DNA of 64,000 nucleotides from Beroe forskalii (taxonomy: Eukaryota; Ctenophora; Nuda; Beroida; Beroidae), in contig WFMF01000001.1 of assembly GCA_011033025.1 (NCBI GenBank), positions 2,037,755-2,101,754 of the forward strand. Reading direction: 5' to 3'. Made by a program: the position numbers and the translations under genes. Below, piece after piece: positions 14,201 to 23,740 of this stretch; position 1 is the stretch's first letter; the number at the start of each line of letters is the position of its first letter. The notes beneath the pieces are model-generated. The model had not been told where the DNA came from. It was given only the letters and a program-made list of their open reading frames with translations, and did no database searches.

Positions 14201-15674
14201 CAAAACTACTGGATTGGGTAAGAAGAGGGTAAGCTAAGTTCAAATTACTGACAAAAGAAAATATCATCTATAAATAGGCCTACATCATTCGAGCGGAAAA
14301 GATGAGACTGTAATGTAGGGAAGCGAAAAATAGGATCGAAAAACATATTCGAGCCAATGTGATAAATATTCAATCTAAAAGTTAATATATGCATAATTAA
14401 ATTCCCCTTGAAAAGTAAAAAAGTCGGTGTAAAAGGAAATAAAATATATTCTCGGCAGGAATAATCACAATATATTTCCCTATCAAAGGTTTCTAAACCC
14501 GCACATACCGATATAACACACCCCACAGCAGTCACACGAAATTGAAATGTTTAGAGGGTTGTATACACTCTCTGACACAGGTTCACTAGGCTCGTAAAAG
14601 TCAGCAGCTGACTCGGCCTGCCTCTGAACATAAAACCCTGCGCGCGCGAAAAATAGGCGGTTATTCTCGACAATTTGGCTGCGCGCACACTGTTAATGAC
14701 GTCTTGGGGACTGCCTATTTTAAATTCTGAGGGTAAATATTAATCTCCCTGAGAGCCAGGTCCTCCCAGGTCCCGTTAGGTGATATGATTCTTCACACCT
14801 CACTTCACACCCTAACACAGAGTTCAGCATCACTTTCCATTGCCGTCATTTCACCGCACTTCACCAGTGCTGTGTTCGAGCATTTGTCTTATTTACGAGC
14901 ATTGAATTAGCGCAGTCATAATTTTATTCACACTTGGAATGTTTTGAATATTTTTGGGTTATTTTCATTCAATTTCACTCCCACACATTCCATAGATTCT
15001 TAGTCCTTTTTACGTCACACGTTCATTGTAACAAAATCTCGAAATTTTCTTTCAAAAATCAAAACCGCGCGCACCTCTGTCGTCTCGCACGGCTCTAACT
15101 GCATCAAAAACTAAAAGGCATCTGTGAATGTCCTTTATGTTTTCTTCAAACACCACACTTTGTACTGTTATTCTTCAATTCAGTGCGTCACACTCTTTTT
15201 CTAATTCTAGGCTTTTCTATCGGTCCCATATTTCACTTTGCCACTCCACCACACGCCATTCTTTCACTGCTTGACGCTGCATTCCTCACTGCGTTATTCC
15301 TACACTGCTTTGCACTGCACTTTCTGACTGCCAAACTACACCTTTTCACTGCATTTCTCACTGCCACACTGCACTGTTTTTCACTTCACTTGCTCACTCT
15401 CACCCACACACACTGTACAACTCCTAGTCCTACCGTTTGAGTATCCGGGCAGATCATCCAGGACCCCATTCATCTCCTGAGCCTCCGTCCTAGCTGCTGT
15501 CATGCTCACCCCATTCTGGTTCTCCATGCTCTCCCTCCTCTTCATCTTTCTCTTCCTCAGACTCGCCCGTATAGCAGACCCTGCATCGTTACGCAGCTCC
15601 CGTTTAAACTCCTGGGATTCGTCATCCTCAGGAAGGGTGTCGTCCTTGTTGTACTTAACGTGGAACTTCTTCAT
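2254..15674 (-). CDS. FLN: Filamin, N-terminal part (actin-binding domain and first Ig-like repeats)
   Basis: Actin cross-linking protein of the cortical cytoskeleton. Exons in gene order: 15434-15674 (putative first), 11225-11291, 9967-10131, 7705-7879, 7299-7425, 6915-7084, 6143-6229, 4657-4857, 3358-3596, 3012-3196, 2735-2829, 2254-2355; together 1854 nt, phases all consistent. CH1 is encoded by 9967-10131 plus 7705-7879 (WIRIQEKTFKRWMNEHLK, DLGDGLALINLLEVLS, then DGNMKLTLGLIWTLIFNYQ). CH2 is in 7299-7425, 6915-7084 and 6143-6229 (NFTSDWTDG, CIAPGLIPNH, NMTYLSGF). Filamin Ig repeats follow: repeat 1 from about 4857 (ARGPGISG, EGEYTVNVTFCGVEVPKAPF), repeat 2 from about 3500 (KKVTVEGPGLTG, GMYNVAINFGGMPLPNAPY), repeat 3 in the last three exons (FNIDTSAAGEGKLE, TGTHSISLVYGK). 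Layout matches animal filamins; further repeats and the dimerisation repeat lie off the left edge. The exon ending at 4657 has its donor region triplicated. The splice to 3596 uses an AAG acceptor that restores the repeat. Confidence 0.93.
4551..4676. repeat. Three tandem ~41-bp copies of a filamin exon end plus its splice donor
   Basis: The minus-strand exon end CTTCCCTAAG with donor gtaac is repeated three times, with exon/intron boundaries at 4657, 4615 and 4574 (spacing 42 and 41). The middle copy reads CTTCCGTAAG|gtaaag. Each copy also carries a GTTGYCATGGYAAC-like palindrome, an RFX X-box type motif. The rightmost copy is taken as the real exon end because it directly extends the filamin frame. 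Confidence 0.85.
4858..6142. other. Filamin intron, no feature seen
   Basis: AT-rich intron between the CH2-ending exon and the first Ig-repeat exon. I see no coding motif, RNA gene or repeat array in it. Confidence 0.6.
6660..6905. repeat. Degenerate tandem repeat in a filamin intron
   Basis: About six diverged copies of a 30-40 bp unit built around CCCACTATTTCAGGTTTGTA, just before the donor of the exon 6915-7084. Copies differ in length and sequence, so this is an old minisatellite. The open frames across it follow from the repeat. Confidence 0.6.
7880..9966. other. Filamin intron inside CH1, no gene seen
   Basis: Two-kilobase AT-rich intron splitting the CH1 domain after LSHKSIGR. It contains the dispersed TGACGTCATTATC motif at about 8818-8831 and otherwise no recognisable coding sequence. 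Confidence 0.6.
10132..11224. other. Filamin intron, no gene seen
   Basis: AT-rich intron between the short exon 11225-11291 and the first CH1 exon. Nothing recognisable beyond a short TACATTGTACAATATACAATGTA palindromic stretch near 11130-11158, which is low-complexity. Confidence 0.55.
11325..11362. repeat. Short GGATGCATGGAGA tandem repeat
   Basis: Nearly three copies of a 14-bp unit (GGATGCATGGAGAG) lying about 35 bp upstream, in gene orientation, of the acceptor of filamin exon 11225-11291. No function inferred. Confidence 0.7.
11363..15433. other. Long putative first intron of filamin
   Basis: If the exon at 15434-15674 belongs to filamin, this is its first intron. It includes a promoter-like patch at 13120-13215 (a GTCACGTGAC palindrome, another CACGTG and two ATTGGTCG inverted CCAAT boxes), two small elements with AAATAGGCG-type ends (about 13885-13960 and 14645-14735), and a degenerate CACTGC-rich tract at 15240-15400. 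Open frames here, including one of 119 codons at 13292-13651 on the plus strand, lack motif support. Confidence 0.45.
13120..13215. promoter_or_regulatory. CACGTG/CCAAT cluster, possible promoter or enhancer
   Basis: Contains GTCACGTGAC (13123-13132), a second CACGTG near 13179, and two ATTGGTCG inverted CCAAT boxes (about 13161 and 13202). This combination is typical of bHLH- and NF-Y-bound promoters in animals. A similar CACGTG/CCAAT cluster occurs at 19808-19880. No start codon or gene could be tied to it. Confidence 0.35.
15434..15674 (-). CDS. Putative first coding exon of filamin (N-terminal extension)
   Basis: Open frame of 80 codons starting MKKFHVKYNK and ending in codon phase 1 at a donor (AACG|gtagga). 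The next exon candidate, 11225-11291, is preceded by a clean acceptor (tttccatttcag) and opens in the complementary phase, so the joined reading would be ..GYSN-GPVS-MTQQVNEDE... The peptide is acidic first (DDTLPEDDES) then very basic (RASLRKRKMKRRESME), with no domain I know. Alternatively translation starts at the Met at 11280 and this exon is 5' UTR or belongs to another transcript. The phase match alone has a one-in-three chance of being accidental. Confidence 0.5.
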
Positions 15675-15925
15675 TTGGTAGAGTGTGTGGTAGTTTCTCT
15701 GTGTGGTAAAGTGTGGTAGCTTCTTTTTGTAGTAGAGTGTGTGGTAGGGAGTGTGTTGTAGGATTTCTGTGGTAAGTTCTGTGCCTGGCTGGTGTACAGT
15801 AAACCCTCTGTACTATACTTTTTTGGGAAGGTTGTGTGGAAGGTTTTTCGTAGTAACTTCTGTGTGTAGTAAACTGAGTGTGGTAGCTTCTGTGTGGTAG
15901 CTTCTGATGTCACGTGACTTCCTGG
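15675..15925. repeat. GTGTGGTAGCTTCT-rich degenerate repeat upstream of filamin exon 1
   Basis: Directly upstream of the putative filamin start the plus strand is a degenerate array of GTGTGGTAG and GGTAGCTTCTGTG units, opening an artificial 80-codon frame on the minus strand. At its far end lies a perfect GTCACGTGAC palindrome (15909-15918). It may be 5' UTR and promoter. Confidence 0.5.
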
Positions 15926-18883
15926 ACTAGATGGTGATGTGACATTGTCTCTGGGGGAGATAGGTGTTAGTTCTCAAACACTAAATAACCAAAGACATGG
16001 ATGTCAGATTGACACCCACATCTTTTATTATTCATAGTCTTGTTTGTCCTCAACTGACACTGGCATTCGGGGACAAACAAAGAGTTGAAGATTTACTTTA
16101 AAGGCTGCCGGATACCGGAGGTTTTCCGCATTCAGAGGCAAATACTCAGAAATTACACCTGAAAAACATGACACTACCTCATGGAGGGTATCAAATACCG
16201 TCAAAGGAACTAAGGCATTAGTCAACAAAAAGTGTACAAATAAATCCAATGTACAAGAACCATGTTCAAGTAGGTACGATTAAGGATGTACAATAAACGA
16301 ATATTTTGTGAAATTTAAAACTCATTTTAGAAACAAATATTACGAAAAACCGCCCTTCTAGCAGATGTAAAATCTGTTAAAACAAACTAGGCTGGATAAA
16401 ATGAAATAAGTAGGCGATGTCAAGTTCCGTTCTTCTGTACACTGGCGGGCCTTTGAAAAGTAACCTGGTGTAGGTAACAAGGGTATCAAATGATTGCAGT
16501 CCAAGCTGGCACTAGATTACTTTCTCCTAAAAGACTGTGTTAAATATGTATTTCGTTATTAATCGAATGAATTATAATATTTTCAAAAATTCAGAATGCG
16601 TCGGTGTAAATTCTATAGAAGCACGTGTACCACAATATTTGAGGATGAGGAATTGCGTGTAAATAAGAATCACAACAGAGGGAAAATAAAATTAGAAATA
16701 ATACGGATCTATGGATTGAATACGTAAACGTTGTTGAATATATATGTGATAAGACGTAGGCATATTATTAATTAATTATGAAATCGCATATTTGGGTGGG
16801 AAATTTCATTATTGATTATGTGCCAAAGGCATGCGCGGAATGCAGGAAGAATACGATACTTCTTCTTTCATTTTCACAAGGACGATGTGGTTGAGCCACC
16901 ACAACAAAGAAATTAAGGGGAGAGGGAGGTCTCCAAAGTTGTGGAAATTCACAAAAAGTATCCATAACCTTAGCCATGTTTCCAGCCAAAGAATTATCAT
17001 TGGGATCAAACAGTTTACAAGCTGAAAGTAGTCTTGCAAATACAAAACACGGAATCTTGCTAGGTTCAGAGAATTCAAGATAAGCCAAATATTTCGAAAG
17101 CAAAATTAAGTATGGAAGATGAGATCAAAATCACTAGTATTCTCAGAACTGCAGCTCAGAACAGGAATCAAACGATTAGTTGATGGGAAAATTCCCCGTA
17201 AGTTGAGAAGTTTTGACGCATACTCACATGAATTGGGCTGGAATTTGCGATAAGGATGGGTAATTCCCATCAGACTCTTCAGCTTTTAACTTGATTAAAT
17301 AATTTATGTGGTTTATTCATAACATCACGCCTAAATTCGCATAATTTGGGGAATTATTAGGACCCTACAGCAAAATTAACCGATATTGACGTATATATTT
17401 GAATTTCAAGGCTAAAATATAATATTTCGCAATATAATATATCTTATCAAACGAAGTGCCAACTGCCAAGTTTATCAAACAGAACAGTGTCTTGGAAATG
17501 TCCCTTGAATCGAACATGAACTAATCCAAAAAGATAAGGTATATTTGACAAATTATTGTCAATTCAGTCAAATAAAAGTGATAAAAGCTAGAAAACAATG
17601 CAAAAACACTATGAAAACACTACCAAATAAACCCAGCCTACAAAAACAATGCAAAATAAACACTGAAACTACAAAAAGACCACAAAATACCCAGAGTTCA
17701 GAAGTCTACAAAACAAACCCAGACTACAAAACACTACACTAAACAAACCAGTTTATAATATTTGCACAGAGAGAGCTCCCAGGATAAACATATCGTCAAT
17801 ATAATATAGTCTCACATAAAATTACCTGGGAGCTGCTCTGGCGCTAGCTGTAAAAACATCTGTTTCACAAAATATAATACCAATGACTAATAAACAGCTC
17901 ACTACTATAATACACCTTACACTTGTGTACGTAAACTATCTTGAATAATAAGAATGATATATTCGCTATAAATGTTTTACAGCCCCATTCGAATGGCTAA
18001 TAGCATAATCATTCCTGAAATTGTACACAGAATTATGTGAATATAAAGTCTTTATAAGGATGTGTTCATACATACTTTCATAGTTGAATTTATATATTAG
18101 GTCATTGTACGATCATGGTTTGAGTATATAAACTGTGAGGTGCGTAGAAAACAACGTACTGCGACAACAATAAAAGCGTCATTATGACAACAATTACCAT
18201 CTAGAACAACAACACTGTAGTGATATGATGAAATGAAGGGTAGGAAGTTGGTCGGCACATCAGTTGAGTCAAACAATCTATTGTAGGGGGGGGGGGTAGG
18301 AGGCCGTCTGCAGATGGTAATTCAACCTCTCAAGAGAAGAGTGGTACAAACTGGACATTGTACGGATCTGGAATCCCGGCCCCTCCCCCTTAGCTGGCTT
18401 CTGTCAACTCAATCCCCCCATAAAAACGCGTGATCTCATCGAAAACAAACCGGGTTGTTCGAAAGTAGGTTTAAAAACCATTGTCCATTGGTGACTGGCA
18501 TAATGATCATTTGAAGAACAAACATCTGGCTCTAAAAGTAGGTTCTCTAACTGTAATTAATCGATATTTTATGGATAGGATTAGGTTATGAATGGTAAGA
18601 AAAATTTAAAGGTAAAAAGAAAACAACAATAACCATTCATCCTAGCTAAAATCGAATCAGCCTTCCTTGAATGACAAAAAAACTAACGTCTCTATATTTC
18701 CCCCTAGAGATAACGCTCATTAAAAGTATTTATAGAAACAGGGAACACCTCCCAGTATTGAATACATATTCTCAGAGAGAGAGCTATTAAAACACACATC
18801 ATGATGGGGAGAGTCTCACGGGGTAAACTGATCTGAGGAAATCCTGATGAAGTAGTATATGTTGTACGTTCATCCTTTGTGAA

Positions 18884-19040
18884 CGATTCACTCTCTTTCT
18901 CACTCTCTTTCTCACTCTCTTTCTACCTCTCTTTCTTACTCTCTTTCTACCTCTCTTTCTCACTCTCTTTCTACCTCTCTTTCTTACTCTCTTTCTCACT
19001 CTCTTTCTCACTCTCTTTCTTACTCTCTTTCTCACTCTTC
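18884..19040. repeat. CTCTTTCTCACT 12-bp microsatellite
   Basis: About thirteen copies of a 12-bp pyrimidine-rich unit (CACTCTCTTTCT, with CTCA, CTTA and CTAC variants). The Arg-Lys-Val-rich and Leu-Ser-Phe-rich open frames over it are artefacts of the repeat. Confidence 0.9.
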
Positions 19041-20227
19041 TTCTGTATATTTTTCTGGCACCTACTCTGATATACATGCAGAGATAGCAATACTTCTCAC
19101 ATTGAGACGAGCCTTTCTCTTTATTAAAGTTCAGAACTTTTGTAACATTTTCATTTTCTCTCCTCCTCCTCACCCCCCCCCCCACCAATTATTAAATTCA
19201 ACATATTATCCATAATTATGATGGTGCCGCCGTTCCATTCGGAATAGTGAAGCGGTTATATTTTCCCACTCCACTGAGAACTATAAATATCGAATTATAA
19301 ATATAGTTACATTATGTCCCAGACACTCCTAGCACTTAAGGCATATTCGGATTCCTATGGGACCACTATTTGGAAAATCATATCTTGAAAATGGGGCGGA
19401 ATTTTGACTAGAGCAATTATAGGTACTGAAACCATACACCTAATTGTTCGGGATGAAAATTTATTGCAAAGACCAATGGCTCCTGGGACAAAGTATCAGA
19501 AAAAGAAAATATAGAGCAATGCCTCATGATTGTTCCTGTCATCATGGCTGTTTCAAACGAACAAAAAATGCAGACAAAAATTAACATCCTACTGGACCAT
19601 TTCTGAAAATGTAATACTTTTCAAAACAAAAGGTAAATTCAATAAAACTGTAAATTGCAAAATTGAATAATGTCCCAAATTCTGCCACACTCACATAATA
19701 TATGCAACCCCTGTTACAAACAAATTAAAATCGCGGTGCCCCAATATATTAATTCTATGGGAGCATAAATTTCGGAGAACCAGTAAGAAAGTATACCAGT
19801 CAATACCATCACGTGATGGTGATCCGCCAATCAGCGCTCGAGTTGGGTGTCACATGACCATATTAGGGCACCACGTGTGTCAGGGGCACGGTTCTACTGT
19901 TAATGACGTCATAGGGATCAATGTCAAATTTATAAAGCTGGCAAAACAACAAATGTATGCTTGCAAAATAAAATAAGCGCTTCAACGATAACCAATTCAA
20001 AGGTTTAAGTCATGAAAATCACGCCTATTTTTTGGGAACGACCTATATGACTCTCTGAGCAGTGGGACGAAAGACAGTGAGTTGCATCTAGTTCAAGAGC
20101 GAAATGGAACCTGCCACTGACATAGGCACATTACCTATGACAAAACAATTAAATTGATCGAATTTCTTAATCTAATCCTCCCTAGGTTGATCAGAGTTCA
20201 GACATTGTCATGGGACGAGTAAAACTG

Positions 20228-20344
20228 CCACTGTGACATGCGCGCACCACATTGTGACACTGACATGCGCGCACCACATTGTGACATGCGCGCACCACAT
20301 TGTGACATGTGCACACCACATTGTGACATGCGCGCGTCACAGTG
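20228..20344. repeat. CATGCGCGCACCACATTGTGA minisatellite
   Basis: Five copies of a 21-28 bp unit containing ATGCGCGCAC and CACATTGTGAC. One copy has GTGCACAC in place of the GCGCGCAC core. It opens frames on both strands that have no other coding support. Confidence 0.85.
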
Positions 20345-23300
20345 TGCCATTTCACATCTCCTTCAACGAGATACATTTTGTGATTAGCGGGTTCACTGAT
20401 CTATGCCTGGATTCTGTAGTGTGCAGAAGAGACAACACCATTTTTGTCCTAATTTTTCTGACCTAGTGGTGATACGGACTCCGACTGTGGTGGCATACGG
20501 AAAAATAGGGATACAATTACGATCAGTATGGGTAATGGTTTAAGTGATATAAGACTGGTATAAGTGATATGGCGTCATGATGGGCCGCCAAAACACTGAA
20601 AAACTAATCACTGACTAATTGGTTTGAAGAGGTCCTTAGCTTACATTTACTAAGAACCTCACTCATCATGAAATCATGAAATTCAGGGTGTCAGAATCAT
20701 GAAATGGCATACTGAAGTCGTGAAAACCATATACTGAGAAACTGTGAATTGATCAAAATCCTCCGATGTCCAATGTGCTAAAATGAAGCTATGAAAATCA
20801 CATGGAAAAGGTGCTTATACCTAAATTATCCACTGTTTGACTTTGATGCGACAATCACAAACCAAACAAATTACATTCATAATTAATAGATTGTATTTGT
20901 AGTTGAAAAGTGCCATGCATAATCAGATAAGACTTGTATATACTCCGCTATACATTTACAAAGATAATCTTGATCTCAATTTACCAATTTCAATTGCAAA
21001 TTTCATTGATCATATGTGCTCAAAATGTCAAAAGGGATGATGGTGATAGGAAAAGAGGCTTTTAAGTTTCAATATGATCAGTTGATTTTAACTCACCCAT
21101 TTTACATCAGAGTTTAATTTCTTCCCAGAATACTATCTCCGAGTCACGCACAACAAAAACGGAAAATAAAAGACCGCCTACTGCCTATGCTTATAAAAAT
21201 GTTCAAAACCTTACCAAAAAAACTCTATATACCGCCTTATATTCTCTATCAGATAGAAAACAGATGTTGTTAAGCTGTTAGGTATATATAGTGCAATAAC
21301 ATACAAATATACAGTGAAGATGACGTCATTATCATAGCTCAAAGTAGGGCGTTGATGACGTTTAAACTGTCAATTCCTGCACATGGGTTGCTAGGTGTAG
21401 CGCTGAGCAAGCAGGTTAAGTGTGAATCTGCACGTGTGGATACTGTTGACAGAATACAAAGCTATGGAGCTCTCTGCTATATAGACTCGACAGGAATGTC
21501 CTGCAGTACATTCACTGCTGCGCGCAAGAAAGAGAGTGTGATGTCAGCAGTTTAACGTTTTAGACAATGAACATGGCGTCAATTTACCTGCATATTATTC
21601 ATGAGACATGTTATTTTGCTATGTTTGGGCAGCTTAGAGGCTGCAATGGGTTAATGTGTTTGTACCTTTTAAAAAGTTACAAAAGTTACCAAAACTCAAA
21701 GCTGGGCATATTGGCGACGCTATGTTGACCGAAAATTAACGTTTACTAGTACAACAGAATTAAAAGCAAACACCTTTAAAATAAACAAAGAGCTGACGTG
21801 ACAATTTGGCAATATGTATCAGTACACTATACAAATTGGTGAGGTAGGTATACGGTCACAGCTAATGCTATAGCTACCGGACTAGAATGACCAAATTCCA
21901 TTCTACTCCCTTGACACACTATTTCCGACATGATATTTGGTACTCAATTCAATTACACTCTATTAGATCACCCAATTATCCAGCTGTCTTATGCCTACTA
22001 TAAAAAAAAATGTCATAACACGGGTGTGAATTAGGTCGGGGTCGTGATTAGATCACCCCGACCTCCTAGGATGTACATTTGAAGTGATATTATTGATTGA
22101 TATAGAACACGTGTGACGTCACCAATTTTTCACTTCAAAGCCTGAAAATGATGTCAGTTAATGATCCTATTCCGCTCAGTCGTCAGAGTAATCTCGGATT
22201 ATTATCAAAACATTTGAATATTACTTGTGGTAATGTCGATGTAATCAGTCGGAATTATACGGTGATTTGCGTTACTTCGTCCTCGTCTTGATTCACTAAA
22301 TGATTCGATCACGACGGCATGACCGCAGCAATAGCATAAATGCTCGAAATAAAATGCAAAAAATGCTAACAACTTAAATGATGAAGTAATAACATCAGGG
22401 ACATGAATTATTCTGTGGCTTAAATGTGAAGTGATACAGAATTGGCTGATCGAATGGCGAGAAATTAAGAAATTAGGAGTGGTTGATGGCGTTTCATGGT
22501 GTTTTTAAGGCTCCACATGGAATTTCCGGCTTAAATGTGATAATTTGGAGAAATCGCTGATGATTAAAGAATTAAGATACTTAATTATGCATGACTGACT
22601 GGTTCGGTGAAATTACGTATTTCGGGGAAAACATTTTTTTGCAAACCATTACTTACCTTACGCCAATTTTAAGTCAATAAGAAAAGAATTAAACGGCCGG
22701 TTAAATATATTAAAACATTTTTTGAGTCTGGCTCTGCCTGACATTCCCGATTGTATTAGATTAAAAATAATCCTAAAAACCGCTGTGGTCGCAACAATCT
22801 TTCCACAAATAGATAACAATGGCAAGGAGTCATGGAATTCACGTTTTGATAATGACGAGGAAAAAACAAAATGCAGCATTTTGACAGTCGCAAAAACTTT
22901 GAAATACGGGATTGGCTAGTGACAAGACCAAGTAACAGAATGAAAGCAAAAAGAGAAAAGCAGCGACTATAAATGTAAGCTATTCACAGACTAAAGATTC
23001 AACATTCAACATTCAGTCCTTTTAATAAACGGATTAATTCGGAGTCCGATGTGTAAAATATTTGGGAAATATATTACGGGTAATTCGATTGACACTGAAG
23101 AAAAACAGTAAATTTAGAGACGATATACCATGTACGGCAACACCCACATGTTTTGTAACACCGATCCCAAGGACTGAAGTCTGAAACAGAAACAACAGAC
23201 GGATCTTCATTTTCACAGACGGAATCATGTAAATTTAGGAATGATGTGACTGGAAGATCTCAGTGTATTTTCATTATGAACCTCCAAATTTTTATGCGAA

Positions 23301-23639
23301 ATAAAAGCAACCCAGAATTATTCATTATGCGAAATAAGAGTAACCCAGTTGGTATTATATAGTCACTGAACAAATAAAATAATCAAATTTACAATCCCAA
23401 CTTATTATTTCTCATCATTTCTACCTACTACAGAACTACGATCCGTAAAAAGTATAAAATATTACACCAACAAATAAAATGCGATTTTGACTTTACAACT
23501 GAAATAGACAACTGACAACTCATCTGGCCTCATCAACTGCATCCGCATCCCCCCTCTCTTCTATCCCCATCTCTTCTAATCTGAAATCTCTGATCTCCTC
23601 TAATCTGAATTCTGACATCACTATAGACTGATCTGACAT

Positions 23640-23712
23640 CATTTTCATCCTACTGGCTCCATCAGACATCATGAGACATCTTCAGACATCATCAGACATC
23701 ATCAGACATCTG
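23640..23712. repeat. ATCAGACATC tandem repeat
   Basis: Five to six copies of a 12-bp unit (ATCATCAGACAT and variants) just downstream of the transporter stop codon, possibly within its 3' UTR. Confidence 0.75.
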
Positions 23713-23740
23713 ACAAGATCCTTGCTAGTCCCATCTGCCA

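Larger units (their letters stand above)
15926..23740. other. Intergenic region with no recognised gene
   Basis: About 7.8 kb between filamin and the SLC38 transporter. It contains simple repeats (annotated separately), a G10 run near 18287, a CACGTG/CCAAT patch at 19808-19880, and copies of the dispersed TGACGTCAT motif (19900, 21322). Two overlapping minus-strand frames at 16809-17103 are open for 89-95 codons but match nothing I recognise. A short frame starting at 23228 has a signal-peptide-like start (MKIRLLFLFQTSVLG) but no supported continuation. Confidence 0.5.

Noticed and set aside
16809..17103. Two overlapping minus-strand frames of 89 and 95 codons
   Set aside because: No recognisable motif, two different frames equally open, and no matching splice context; a diverged exon or mobile-element relic cannot be excluded.
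18799..19188. 129-codon Arg-Lys-Val-rich frame
   Set aside because: Lies over a 12-bp pyrimidine microsatellite; the complementary strand is equally open.
23034..23228. Short frame with a signal-peptide-like start (MKIRLLFLFQTSVLG)
   Set aside because: Only about 30 plausible residues before low-quality sequence, and no downstream exon found.
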